64,000 nt of DNA. Origin: an uncultured Oscillospiraceae bacterium. Its GTDB lineage: Bacteria; Bacillota; Clostridia; Oscillospirales; Oscillospiraceae. Positions 40,254 through 48,383 of the stretch are shown piece by piece. How positions within the stretch are numbered: position 1 is the first letter of the stretch; each line of letters begins with the position of its first letter. Below the pieces are notes generated by a model, which was given only the letters and a program-made list of their open reading frames with translations, did not search any database and had not been told where the DNA came from. The position numbers were made by a program, and so were the translations under genes. The DNA lies in contig CAJUPW010000002.1 of NCBI GenBank assembly GCA_910588635.1, positions 78,370 to 142,369 of the forward strand. The letters run 5' to 3'.

Positions 40254-41478
40254 CCAATTTCCCTCCCAGCCGCTTGTATTCCTCCCAGAAATCGGGATAG
40301 GATTTTTGCACGCACTCCGCCCCCAACAGGGTGACAGGCGACTTGCAGCGGGTGGCAGCCACGGCGGCCATCATGGCGATGCGGTGGTCGCCGCAGCAGT
40401 CCACCGCCGCCCCTCCGGCCAGACTGTCCCGGCCTGTGATTGTGAGAAAGTCAGGCCCCTCTTCCACATCCGCTCCCAGGGCGTTCAGCGCCCGGGTCAC
40501 GGAGGAGAGCCGGTCGCTCTCCTTCATGCGCAGGCGGGCGGCGTTGGTCAGGCGGGTGATTTCCCCCGCCCGGAGGGCCGCCATGGCCGCCAGAGGTGGC
40601 GCCAGGTCGGGGCAGTCGGAGACATCCAGCTCCAATTCCCCCCGCTCCTGCAGCTTGAGAAAACAGGGGACAATCTTCATATCCCCCTGGATGGAAAAGG
40701 CGTTCAGCCCTTCCAGCTCCAGAGAACTGCCCAGGGCTATCGCCCCATACCAGAATGCCGCCTGAGACCAGTCGGCCTCGACGGTCATGGAACAGGGCCG
40801 GTATTTCTGCCCTCCGGGGACCAGCCAGCCGTCCTCCTGCGCCTCGGCGCGGACGCCGAAGCGGCCCAGCGCGTCCAGGGTCATGTCCACATACCCCCGG
40901 CTCTCCAGGGGGGAGGTGAGGACGATTTGGCTGTCCCCGTCTAGAAGGGGCAGAGCGTAGAGCAATCCGGTGACAAACTGGCTGGACACGTTGCCGGGCA
41001 GGCGGTACTCCCCCGGGGTCAGCTCGCCCCGGACGGTGAGGGCGCCGTCCTTCTGCTCGTAAAAGATACCCTTCTCGTCAAAGATGTCGAAGTAGGGCCG
41101 CTGGGGCCGCTCCATCAGCCGGCCCCGGCCGGTAAAGATACCGCCCCCCTGAACCGCTAGAGCCACGGGAATGAGAAAGCGCAGTGTGGAGCCCGATTCC
41201 CCGCAGTCAAATTTGACCAGCCAGTCCTCACGGTGCTGGGGGATGGAGCTGCCCAGCCCGTGGACCCGGATATCTCCGCCGTCCAGCTCCTCCGGGTAAG
41301 CGCCCATGGCGCGGAGACAGCCGGCGGTGGCCTGGATATCCTGAGATTGGGCCAGCCCTCTCAGAACGCTGAATCCCCCCGAAAGGGCGGCGGCGATGAG
41401 GAGCCGGTGGGCCTGGGACTTGCTGGGGGGCGGGGCGACGGTTCCCCTCAGGAGACCGGGAGTAATACGGATATCCAT
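40243..41478 (-). CDS. aroA: 3-phosphoshikimate 1-carboxyvinyltransferase (EPSP synthase)
   Basis: Sixth shikimate step. 411 residues, somewhat short but with both inside-out barrel domains. PPSKSQAHRLLIAAALSGG phosphate site, DCGESGSTLRFLIPVAL, and C-terminal RMKESDRLSSVTRALNALGA and CCGDHRIAMMAAVAA. Usual LPxAxK-type glyphosate region reads LDCGESGSTLR-adjacent; class not assigned. One base separates it from aroB. Confidence 0.96.
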   Translation of the reverse strand: MDIRITPGLLRGTVAPPPSKSQAHRLLIAAALSGGFSVLRGLAQSQDIQATAGCLRAMGAYPEELDGGDIRVHGLGSSIPQHREDWLVKFDCGESGSTLRFLIPVALAVQGGGIFTGRGRLMERPQRPYFDIFDEKGIFYEQKDGALTVRGELTPGEYRLPGNVSSQFVTGLLYALPLLDGDSQIVLTSPLESRGYVDMTLDALGRFGVRAEAQEDGWLVPGGQKYRPCSMTVEADWSQAAFWYGAIALGSSLELEGLNAFSIQGDMKIVPCFLKLQERGELELDVSDCPDLAPPLAAMAALRAGEITRLTNAARLRMKESDRLSSVTRALNALGADVEEGPDFLTITGRDSLAGGAAVDCCGDHRIAMMAAVAATRCKSPVTLLGAECVQKSYPDFWEEYKRLGGKLDVV

Positions 41479-41479
41479 A

Positions 41480-42538
41480 TTATCCCTCCAGGCCCGCCTG
41501 GATGACGGGCAGCAGCTCGGAAACGGGTATCTTTTTCAGCTCGCAGCGGCCAATGGCCTTGGGCACTACAATGGTGATGCTGTCTCCCGCCCGCTTCTTG
41601 TCGGACAGGGCGGCCAGAGCCAGAGCCCGGGGTTCAAAGCCGGTCCGGACAGGCAGACGGTTTTTCTCCAGACAGGCGGCAACGCGCTCTGCGACAGGTT
41701 CATCGGTCCAGCCCAGCCTTTCCGCGGCCCGGGCCATGACGGCCAGTCCCGCCGCCACGGCGTGGCCGTGAGGAATGGTGAAATTGCTGCACTTTTCAAT
41801 GGCGTGTCCCACAGTGTGGCCCAGGTTGAGCAGCTTTCGCTCCCCTTGCTCCTTCTCGTCCCGCTCCACCACGCCGACTTTGTAGGACACGCACCGGGCA
41901 ATGATTTCCTCCGGCGCGGAGGCGCTCAGTCCATGCTCCATGCGGGAGAACAGCTCCTCTCCGCACAGAACCCCCGTCTTGAGGGCCTCCGCCGCCCCGT
42001 CGGCAAATACGTCGGCGGGTAGGGTCTTTAAGCAATCGGTGTCGCACAGCACGGCGGAGGGCTGCAAAAAGGCCCCGGCTAGATTTTTGCCCGCCTGCAG
42101 GTCAATGGCCGTCTTGCCTCCCACGGAGGAATCCACCGACGAGAGCAAGGTGGTGGGCAGCTGGACGTATCTTACCCCCCGCAGGTAGAGGGCGGCGGCC
42201 AGCCCTGCCATGTCCCCGGTGACGCCGCCCCCCAGAGCGGCTACACAGTCAATGCGGGTGAGGTGCTCCTCCGCCAGAAACTCCAGGATATTGGACAGGG
42301 TGTGAAAGTTCTTGCTCTCCTCCCCGGCGGGAAAAACGCAGGCGCTGACCTGGTATCCCGCCTCCGAAAGGGAGGCCTTCACTTTCTCCAGATACAGGGG
42401 GGCCACGTTGCTGTCGGTCACCACCGCCATGTGGCACAGGGGCAGGACTTCTCTCAGACGCCGGCCGCACTCCGCCAAGAGGCCGGGGCCGATGGTCACG
42501 TCATACTCAGGGACGGTGCGGACATGGATGGTCTGCAT
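41480..42538 (-). CDS. aroB: 3-dehydroquinate synthase
   Basis: Second shikimate step, NAD- and metal-dependent. 352 residues. ALGGGVTGDMAGLAAALYLRG, QLPTTLLSSVDSSVGGKTAI, RKLLNLGHTVGHAIE and FTIPHGHAVAAGL carry NAD and metal ligands. Start ATG 42538 behind AAGGAGCG; the frame stays open for 61 further codons that overlap tyrA and are not translated. Confidence 0.96.
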   Translation of the reverse strand: MQTIHVRTVPEYDVTIGPGLLAECGRRLREVLPLCHMAVVTDSNVAPLYLEKVKASLSEAGYQVSACVFPAGEESKNFHTLSNILEFLAEEHLTRIDCVAALGGGVTGDMAGLAAALYLRGVRYVQLPTTLLSSVDSSVGGKTAIDLQAGKNLAGAFLQPSAVLCDTDCLKTLPADVFADGAAEALKTGVLCGEELFSRMEHGLSASAPEEIIARCVSYKVGVVERDEKEQGERKLLNLGHTVGHAIEKCSNFTIPHGHAVAAGLAVMARAAERLGWTDEPVAERVAACLEKNRLPVRTGFEPRALALAALSDKKRAGDSITIVVPKAIGRCELKKIPVSELLPVIQAGLEG

Positions 42539-42552
42539 GGAAATCGCTCCTT

Positions 42553-43389
42553 TCAGTTGCCGCCGGCGGCGGCCTTCAGCTCCCGGCCCTCCTTCAGCAG
42601 GTCGTGGAGCCGCCGGGCGTCCCGGTCCTTCAAAGCGGACTGATACTCCTCCAGATGGCCGATGAGGACCTCCAGCTCGCGGGTAAGGAAGTCGGCGTCG
42701 TCCAGGAACAGCTCGGTCCACATGTCCTCATCCAGCCGGGCCACGCGGGTCATGTCCTTGAAGCTGCCGGCGGAGAAGCCCCGGCGGCGCTGGGCCTCGG
42801 GGGATTTCACATAGGCGCTGGACACGATGTGGGCCAGCTGGGAGGTAAAGGCGATGATCCGGTCGTGCTCCTCGGGCTGAGAGAAGGTGAGCTTGGCGAA
42901 GCCCACGTCCAGAAAGAAGGCCTGCAGAGTCTCCAGCAGCTTCATGTCGGTGCGCTTGTCCGGGGTGAGGATCATGGAGGCCCCCACATACAGGTCCTCG
43001 GTGGAGGAGGTAAAGCCGCCCCGCTCCCGGCCGGCCATGGGGTGGCCGCCGATATAGGCGAAGCCGTGCTTCTCGGCAATGGGGGCCAGCTGCTCCACCA
43101 CCACCCGCTTGACGCCGCACAGGTCTACCAAAATGGCGGACGTGCTGATCTGCGGGGCGTGCTCCCGTACCCAGTCCACCGCGGCCTGGGGCCGGATGGC
43201 AACGAGTACCAGGCCGCACTGGGGCAAAGTCTCCTCGTTGAGCGGGCCGTCGATGGCCCCGCAGATTCGGGCTAACATCATGGTCTCCTGGTCCAGGTCG
43301 ATGCCGTAGACGGTGTGGCCTGTGCGGTTTTTGATGCTCTTGGCCATGGACCCGCCTATCAGCCCCAGGCCGACGATGCCTACCTTCAT
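42553..43389 (-). CDS. tyrA: Prephenate dehydrogenase
   Basis: Oxidatively decarboxylates prephenate to 4-hydroxyphenylpyruvate. 278 residues: Rossmann fold VGIVGLGLIGGSMAKSI at the start, GIDLDQETMMLA, then IGGHPMAGRERGGF and the helical dimerisation domain with SQLAHIVSSAYVKS. No C-terminal ACT domain. Overlaps the aroF stop by four bases (ATGA). Confidence 0.94.
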   Translation of the reverse strand: MKVGIVGLGLIGGSMAKSIKNRTGHTVYGIDLDQETMMLARICGAIDGPLNEETLPQCGLVLVAIRPQAAVDWVREHAPQISTSAILVDLCGVKRVVVEQLAPIAEKHGFAYIGGHPMAGRERGGFTSSTEDLYVGASMILTPDKRTDMKLLETLQAFFLDVGFAKLTFSQPEEHDRIIAFTSQLAHIVSSAYVKSPEAQRRRGFSAGSFKDMTRVARLDEDMWTELFLDDADFLTRELEVLIGHLEEYQSALKDRDARRLHDLLKEGRELKAAAGGN

Positions 43390-44405
43390 GCCTGCACCTC
43401 CATACCCTGAATGGCGGCGTGGAGGGCCAGCAGCTTCCTGGCCAGAGGGTCGAAGGCCTCGGGCTTCAGGGACTGAGGTCCGTCACACAGGGCGTGGGCG
43501 GGGTCGTTGTGGACCTCAATCTGGAGACCGTCCGCCCCGGCGGCCACCGCCGCCATAGCCAGGGGCTCCACCAGCCAGTATTTGCCCGTGGCGTGGCTGG
43601 GGTCCACAATGATGGGCAGGTGGGTCAGCTTGTGCAGCACCGGAACAGCCGCCAGATCCAGAGTGTTGCGGGTGTAGCTCTCAAAGGTACGGACGCCCCG
43701 TTCGCAGAGGATCACGTTCTCGTTGCCCCCGGCCATGACGTACTCGGCGCTCATCAGCCACTCCTCGTAGGTGGCGGACATGCCCCGCTTAATCATAACG
43801 GGTTTTTCCTGGTGGCCCACGGCCTTTAAGAGATCGAAGTTCTGCATATTCCGGGCGCCGATCTGAATCACGTCCACATCCTTGAACAGGGGCAGGTGGG
43901 TTACGTCCATCAGCTCGGTGACGATGGGCAGGCCGGTCTCCGCCCGGGCGGCCTTCAAATACTCCAGGCCCTCCTCTCCCAGCCCCTGGAAGGCGTAGGG
44001 GGAGGTGCGGGGCTTGAAGGCGCCCCCACGGAGCATGGTGGCTCCGCTGGCCTTGACGGCCCTGGCGATAGCCACCACCTGCTCCTCGCTTTCCACGGAG
44101 CAGGGGCCGGCCATAATGGTGAGACTGCCGCCGCCGATCTGGGTGCCGCCCACTTGAACCACCGTGTCCTCGGGATGGAACTTCCGGTTGGCGTTCTTGT
44201 AGGGCTCCTGGACCCGCTTCACGTCCTCCACGATGTCCAGGGCGGCGATAAGGTCGATGTCCAGCTTGGAGGTGTCTCCCACCAGGCCTAAGACCGTGTT
44301 GGCCTCACCGATACTGGTGTGGATGGTGATGCCCTTCTCCTGGAGCCAGGAGATCAGGCTCTCCAGCTGGTCGGGGTTGTGGTCGTGCTTTAAAATGACT
44401 ATCAT
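43386..44405 (-). CDS. aroF: 3-deoxy-7-phosphoheptulonate synthase (DAHP synthase, type I-beta)
   Basis: Entry enzyme joining PEP and erythrose-4-phosphate. 339 residues: N-terminal ferredoxin-like regulatory domain (residues 1-75, MIVILKHDHNPDQLESLISW) and KDO8PS-like barrel with LTIMAGPCSVESEEQ, GGAFKPRTSPYAFQG, KRGMSATYEEWL, and IVDPSHATGKYWLV. The N-terminal domain fits feedback-regulated Thermotoga-type enzymes. ATG 44405 behind AGGAGG; first structural gene after the attenuator. Confidence 0.96.
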   Translation of the reverse strand: MIVILKHDHNPDQLESLISWLQEKGITIHTSIGEANTVLGLVGDTSKLDIDLIAALDIVEDVKRVQEPYKNANRKFHPEDTVVQVGGTQIGGGSLTIMAGPCSVESEEQVVAIARAVKASGATMLRGGAFKPRTSPYAFQGLGEEGLEYLKAARAETGLPIVTELMDVTHLPLFKDVDVIQIGARNMQNFDLLKAVGHQEKPVMIKRGMSATYEEWLMSAEYVMAGGNENVILCERGVRTFESYTRNTLDLAAVPVLHKLTHLPIIVDPSHATGKYWLVEPLAMAAVAAGADGLQIEVHNDPAHALCDGPQSLKPEAFDPLARKLLALHAAIQGMEVQA

Positions 44406-44434
44406 AGCGGCGTCCTCCTGAAATAAGATGGTAC

Positions 44435-44464
44435 AAAAAAGCCCGCGGCCGGTCTGGCCGCGGG
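44435..44464 (-). terminator. Attenuator terminator before aroF
   Basis: Minus strand stem CCCGCGGCC / GGCCGCGGG around AGACC, followed by GC and TTTTTTG. It lies between the leader-peptide stop and the aroF ribosome site, so stopping here prevents expression of the whole aromatic operon. Confidence 0.92.
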
Positions 44465-44525
44465 TCGTCATGTACGGATGGTTTTTGCAAAACCAAGATT
44501 ACACGCCCACATTTTTGGCCAAACC
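44451..44525 (-). promoter_or_regulatory. Antiterminator pairing of the aromatic operon leader
   Basis: GGUUUGGCC (44525-44517, inside leader codons) pairs with GGCCAGACC (44459-44451, the 5' arm and loop of the terminator): nine consecutive pairs with one G-U. It is mutually exclusive with the terminator stem. Confidence 0.8.
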
Positions 44526-44597
44526 ACAGCAAGCCTTACCCCCAAAGCAGGTAAAGCTGAAAAAGTAGTAATAAAAACCGCGGCTGGCAGTGGTCAT
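44499..44597 (-). CDS. Phe/Tyr-rich leader peptide of the aromatic operon
   Basis: 32-residue peptide, MTTASRGFYYYFFSFTCF at its start, then a Cys/Gly-rich tail. Three Tyr and four Phe fall in eight codons (44576-44553). ATG 44597 has GGGAGG seven bases upstream, and the reading frame stops before the terminator. Slow reading of Phe/Tyr codons would leave the antiterminator arm uncovered; full translation would cover it, letting the terminator form. Scarce charged tRNA-Phe or tRNA-Tyr would thus turn the operon on. Confidence 0.85.
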   Translation of the reverse strand: MTTASRGFYYYFFSFTCFGGKACCGLAKNVGV

Positions 44598-44632
44598 AGG
44601 GTGTGTTCCTCCCGGATGAAGAAGTTGTAAAC

Positions 44633-44661
44633 AGCATACCACTTTGCTGGGGAAAAGTGAA
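44633..44661 (-). promoter_or_regulatory. Promoter of the aromatic amino acid operon
   Basis: Minus strand TTCACT (44661-44656), 17-base spacer, TATGCT (44638-44633). Start predicted near 44626, about 30 bases before the leader-peptide ATG. Confidence 0.65.
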
Positions 44662-44733
44662 TCGGCAAAAACACAAAAATTGCAGAGCATAGACGGGATG
44701 TTTATGTAATATACGCCAAAAAATGAGGGCCGC

Positions 44734-44762
44734 TTGACAAAATTTCCTGTCTCTGCTATTAT
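44734..44762 (+). promoter_or_regulatory. Sigma-A promoter of the MATE gene
   Basis: TTGACA, 17-base spacer, TATTAT (44757-44762). Start near 44769. Confidence 0.85.
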
Positions 44763-44768
44763 GTAAAA

Positions 44769-44857
44769 AATTAATATGTTACCGCCGGGTAACCTGGTCA
44801 ACGTCTTTGCCGCTCCATAGGCCGTAGAAGGAGCGGACGGGGGCGTTTTATTTTTTG
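44769..44857 (+). promoter_or_regulatory. Terminator-containing leader of the MATE gene (riboswitch candidate, possibly guanidine-IV/mepA type)
   Basis: First hairpin GTTACC GCCG GGTAAC (44778-44793), then CTGGTCAACGTCTTTG, then a terminator-like stem CCGCTCC / GGAGCGG (44810-44836) followed by ACGGGGGCGTTTTATTTTTT. A short promoter-hairpin-terminator leader directly before a MATE exporter matches where guanidine-IV (mepA motif) riboswitches occur. I cannot confirm the consensus by eye, so the class is a guess while the attenuator layout is seen. Confidence 0.55.
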
Positions 44858-44875
44858 TATTTGGAGGTTGTTTCC

Positions 44876-46207
44876 ATGTACGAGGGCAGATCCCCCGCGT
44901 TGTTTTTGCGCTTTGCCGTACCCCAGATGATCGGCCTGCTGTTCAACTCGGTCTACACCATTGTGGACGGGGTGTTTATCGGCCACCGCCTGGGGCGGGA
45001 GGCCATGGCCGCCGCCGCCGTGGCGGTGCCCCTGATCGAAATTCTGATCTCGGTGGCCATCGCCGCCGGAGCGGGGGCGGGCGTGCTCATTGCGGCCCGG
45101 CTGGGCGCCAGGGACGGGGCGGGGGCCCGCCGGCTGTTCAATACCGCCGTCTGGATGCTGGGGGCGGCCGGGCTGCTGGTGTGCGCGCTGGGCAACCTGT
45201 TCCTGGAGCCCCTGGCCCGGCTTCTGGGGGCGTCGGAGGAGGTGCTTGCCCCGGCCTGCGCCTACCTGTGGTTCATCGTCACCTTCGCTCCCTTCCAGCT
45301 GTTCAGCTTTCTGCTGGGGGGGATGGTCCGCAACGACGGCCGGCCCAAGCTGGCGATGACCGCCATGATTGCCGGCGCCGGATCCAATATCCTGCTGGAT
45401 TACCTGTTCATGTATCCGCTGGACATGGGTATCCGGGGGGCCGCTCTGGCCACCGCCCTGGGCCCCATTTTCAGTGTGCTGATCCTCCTGCCCCACTTTC
45501 TGGGCAGAAGGGGGGAGCTGTATTTCGTCCGCTGCCGTCTCAGGCCGGCGGAGGCGGGCGGCATCCTGGCCTGCGGCCTGCCCTCCTTTATGATGGAGTT
45601 CTCCATCGGCATCGTCACCCTCCTCTATAACTTTGCCATCACCCGCCACGGCTACGGGGAGCTGGGCCTGGCCGCCTATCTGGTTATCGGCTATCTGATG
45701 CTGATTCTGCTCACCTTGTTCCTGGGGATGGCGGAGGGGCTCCAGCCGGTATTCAGCCGCTTCATGGCCTCGGGAGAGGAGGGGCGCAGTAGGGCCATGC
45801 GCCGCTTTTCCGCCGGGGTGTTCCTTGGGGTTGGGCTTGTGAGCTGCGCCCTGATTTTCCTGGGATCCCGGCAGTTCTACCTTCTCTTCGCCCCGGAGGA
45901 CCCGGAGCTGGTCTCCTTCGCCGTGAGCCGGTCCGTCCCCTATTTCTGCGGCTTTTTCCTCACCGGCTTCAATATCCTGATGATCTCCTTCTGGCAGGCT
46001 ACCCAGCGGACCGGACGGGCGCTGATTTTCTCCCTGGCGCGCAGCGTGCTCCTGCCTCCGGCGCTGATTCTCCTTCTGCCCGCCCTTATGGACCGGGAGG
46101 CACTGTGGATATGCCAGTCCGCCGCCGACGCCATTACCGCTCTCTTCGTCATTTTTGCCCTTGTTTCCTCCGGCCGGTCTGTGGTACAATCGACCAACCT
46201 TGCGTGA
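44876..46207 (+). CDS. MATE family efflux transporter (MepA-like)
   Basis: Cation-coupled multidrug exporter, 443 residues, twelve membrane helices. N-terminal RFAVPQMIGLLFNSVYTIVD then GVFIGHRLGREAMAAAAVAV, and the second-half repeat LAAYLVIGYLMLILL. Start ATG 44876 with GGAGGTTG upstream; the in-frame ATG 44855 lies within the U-run of the leader. Regulated by the structured leader if that is real. DegV gene follows by 26 bases. Confidence 0.9.
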   Translation: MYEGRSPALFLRFAVPQMIGLLFNSVYTIVDGVFIGHRLGREAMAAAAVAVPLIEILISVAIAAGAGAGVLIAARLGARDGAGARRLFNTAVWMLGAAGLLVCALGNLFLEPLARLLGASEEVLAPACAYLWFIVTFAPFQLFSFLLGGMVRNDGRPKLAMTAMIAGAGSNILLDYLFMYPLDMGIRGAALATALGPIFSVLILLPHFLGRRGELYFVRCRLRPAEAGGILACGLPSFMMEFSIGIVTLLYNFAITRHGYGELGLAAYLVIGYLMLILLTLFLGMAEGLQPVFSRFMASGEEGRSRAMRRFSAGVFLGVGLVSCALIFLGSRQFYLLFAPEDPELVSFAVSRSVPYFCGFFLTGFNILMISFWQATQRTGRALIFSLARSVLLPPALILLLPALMDREALWICQSAADAITALFVIFALVSSGRSVVQSTNLA

Positions 46208-46233
46208 GACAGGGTAAGAAATGAGGAAATTTT

Positions 46234-47076
46234 ATGAAAATAAGAATGATTACCGATTCCGCTTCTGATCTGCTCTCCCCCCATCGTCCGGAGGTCACCG
46301 TCCTGCCCATGACCATTACCTTCGGGGAGGAACAGTTCCGGGACGGGGTGGACCTGACCCACCGGCAGTTCTACGAGAAGCTCATCGAGGGGGAGGAGCT
46401 GCCCACCACCAGCCAGATCGCTCCCGCCCAGTTTGAGGAGGCTTTCCGGGACGCCGTGGAGGCGGGGGAGAGCGTGGGGGCCGTAGTGCTGTCGTCCAAG
46501 CTGTCCGGGACCTACCAGAGCGCCTGCATCGCGGCGGAGGAGTTCCCCGGCAAGGTCTTTGTGGTGGACAGCGCCAACGCCACCATCGGGGAGCGCATCC
46601 TGGTGGAGCGGGGACTGGAGCTGATGGACCAGGGGCTGGACGCCGCCGCCATCGCCGCGAAGCTGGACGGGGAAAAGGCTGACATCCGCCTGGTGGCTCT
46701 GCTGGATACCCTGGAGTATCTGAAGCGTGGGGGCCGGGTGTCCGCTTCGGTAGCCCTGGTGGGCGGACTGCTGGCCATCAAGCCGGTGGTGGCCGTTCAG
46801 GACGGCGAGGTGGTGGTGCTGGGCAAGGCCCGGGGCTCCAAGAACGGCAATAACCTGCTGGTCCAGGAGATCCAAAAGACAGGCGTGGACTTCTCCCGGC
46901 CTTATAAGTTGGGCTATGCCGGCCTGAACGACAGCCTTCTGCAAAAGTACATCGCCGACAGCGCGGCTCTGTGGGAGGGGCACGCCGACTCCTTGCCCAC
47001 CGGCACCGTGGGGGGCACCATCGGCACCCATGTGGGTCCCGGCGCCATCGCCGTGGCCTTCTTCCGGAAGCATTGA
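46234..47076 (+). CDS. DegV family protein (fatty-acid binding, FakB-like)
   Basis: 280 residues. Opening MKIRMITDSASDL, then LPTTSQIAPAQFEEAF, VLSSKLSGTYQSA and the C-terminal TGTVGGTIGTHVGPGAIAV: the DegV fold that holds a fatty acid, presenting it to FakA kinase for phospholipid synthesis. No fakA in the window. Follows the MATE gene closely and ends at a terminator. Confidence 0.92.
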   Translation: MKIRMITDSASDLLSPHRPEVTVLPMTITFGEEQFRDGVDLTHRQFYEKLIEGEELPTTSQIAPAQFEEAFRDAVEAGESVGAVVLSSKLSGTYQSACIAAEEFPGKVFVVDSANATIGERILVERGLELMDQGLDAAAIAAKLDGEKADIRLVALLDTLEYLKRGGRVSASVALVGGLLAIKPVVAVQDGEVVVLGKARGSKNGNNLLVQEIQKTGVDFSRPYKLGYAGLNDSLLQKYIADSAALWEGHADSLPTGTVGGTIGTHVGPGAIAVAFFRKH

Positions 47077-47078
47077 TA

Positions 47079-47112
47079 AACGGGACGGCCTCACGGCCGT
47101 CCCGTTGCTTAT
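47079..47112 (+). terminator. Terminator after degV
   Basis: AACGGGACGGCC TCAC GGCCGTCCCGTT then GCTTAT; perfect 12-bp arms. Confidence 0.75.
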
Positions 47113-47133
47113 ACCTTAACTCAGGATAAACTC

Positions 47134-47682
47134 TCACACAGTGGGAATGTCAAGCACTTTTTTCAGAAAATCTTCCGGCGGCTCCGAGCGGCCGCACACC
47201 GCCGCCGCCCAGCCGGGACCGGACCAGCTCCGGAACCGCAGTCCGTCGAACAAAACAGGCCCCTTCTCCGGGAGGGGGACACGGATGTCCCGGATGGAGG
47301 AGGTCAGCCCTTTTCCGCTCTCCTTGACCCGGGCCTCCTTCAAGGTCCACAGGAGAGTGAAAGCGGGCCAGAACTCCGGCTGACCCTCCAGCCAGGCCAG
47401 TTCCTCCGGAGAGCAGACGCGCCGGGGGAGGGAGGGCCGCCATTGTCTCACGAGCTGGATGTCCACCCCCACGGGGGCGCCGTCCAGGGCGCACAGGGCC
47501 AGGTCTCCGCTGTGGCTGAGGTTGAAGTGGAGGCCGGGATATCCTGGGAAGAAGGGCTTGCCGCCCTCCCGCAGAGCGATTTCGGGCAAGGGGGACAGAC
47601 CCCAGGCCTCTTTGGCCGCCAAAGCCAGCAGGTTACGGGCCTGGGCGCGGTCAGAAAGCCCCTCCGCGCTGTAAAGAACCAA
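47134..47682 (-). CDS. 4'-phosphopantetheinyl transferase, Sfp type
   Basis: Transfers phosphopantetheine from CoA to a carrier protein. 182 residues, shorter than B. subtilis Sfp. Motifs: LHFNLSHSGDLALCAL, GVDIQLVRQW (Mg ligands), and FTLLWTLKEARVKESGKG. Start assigned to TTG 47682 with GGGGGG seven bases upstream; the frame runs on through the neighbouring gene but no other start fits. No NRPS, PKS or acyl carrier gene is in view, so the target is unknown. Confidence 0.85.
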   Translation of the reverse strand: MVLYSAEGLSDRAQARNLLALAAKEAWGLSPLPEIALREGGKPFFPGYPGLHFNLSHSGDLALCALDGAPVGVDIQLVRQWRPSLPRRVCSPEELAWLEGQPEFWPAFTLLWTLKEARVKESGKGLTSSIRDIRVPLPEKGPVLFDGLRFRSWSGPGWAAAVCGRSEPPEDFLKKVLDIPTV

Positions 47683-47753
47683 ATTGTTTCCCCCCTTCCT
47701 CTGAAATTGTAACAGAAAAAGGAGGGAAACGGGAAAAATCAGTGCATTAAATT

Positions 47754-48269
47754 TCAGCAAGGCAGGGGCAGCCAGGAGCCCACGGCGGCCAGATCCCGAA
47801 AGAGCAGCCCCTTCGGAGGATAGAGGGTGAACCAGCCGATGAGCAGCGCCAGAAGGACGGCGGCGGCGATGGGCAGCAGCCATTTTACCCCCTTGAAGGG
47901 GCCGGAAAAGCGGGTGGGCAGCCAGAAACCCAGGGCTATCACCAGGATGTAAATAGCGATATCCACCCACATGGCCTCGCCCCCCAGAGTGATGTGGTAC
48001 ACCCAGCCCAGGGCCAGCGTCAGGACGCACAGCAGGGGCAGGACCAGAAGCCAGGGGCGGATGCCGCCGGGACGGCCCCGGTTCAGGAGAAAGGCCGCCC
48101 CCAGGTAGGGCCAGAAAACCAGCTTCACATGCTCCCACAGGCTTTCGTTTACCGGAGAGAACAGGGCGGTCGCCGCGTTGGGCTGCCAGCCGTACAAAAA
48201 GTGGAGGGCACAGCCGGCCAGCACAACGGCGGCAAAGGTCAAAATCAGCTGCCGCTTTGGATAGATCAT
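47754..48269 (-). CDS. Membrane protein, DUF6512-like
   Basis: 171 residues with five predicted membrane helices. NESLWEHVKLVFWPYLGAAF after helix 1 and GWVYHITLGGEAMWVDIAIY in the middle are the features I associate with DUF6512, a family of unknown function; the name is tentative. ATG 48269 with AAGGAGCGA upstream. About 70 bases before the phosphopantetheinyl transferase on the same strand. Confidence 0.75.
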   Translation of the reverse strand: MIYPKRQLILTFAAVVLAGCALHFLYGWQPNAATALFSPVNESLWEHVKLVFWPYLGAAFLLNRGRPGGIRPWLLVLPLLCVLTLALGWVYHITLGGEAMWVDIAIYILVIALGFWLPTRFSGPFKGVKWLLPIAAAVLLALLIGWFTLYPPKGLLFRDLAAVGSWLPLPC

Positions 48270-48325
48270 GTCTCTCGCTCCTTTCGGTACAGCCTATGCG
48301 GAAAACAGTCATTTCATTCAGCGCC

Positions 48326-48354
48326 GCATAATTTTTTGGACCGGGGAAAACCTA
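48326..48354 (+). promoter_or_regulatory. Candidate forespore (sigma F/G-type) promoter of spoVAC
   Basis: GCATA (48326-48330), 17 bases, AAACCTA (48348-48354), near the sigma-G pattern gmATR-N18-CATnmTA. No sigma-A boxes are evident, which suits a forespore gene. Confidence 0.4.
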
Positions 48355-48383
48355 GTGCAAAATTGAAAAAGGAGCGATCTGCA

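Noticed and set aside
44598..44801. 68 additional codons upstream in frame with the aromatic leader peptide
   Set aside because: They cross the operon promoter and have no ribosome site; the ATG at 44597 has a good one.
44798..46189. 463-codon minus frame opposite the MATE gene
   Set aside because: Strongly Gly/Gln/His/Glu-biased and overlapping a clear twelve-helix transporter.
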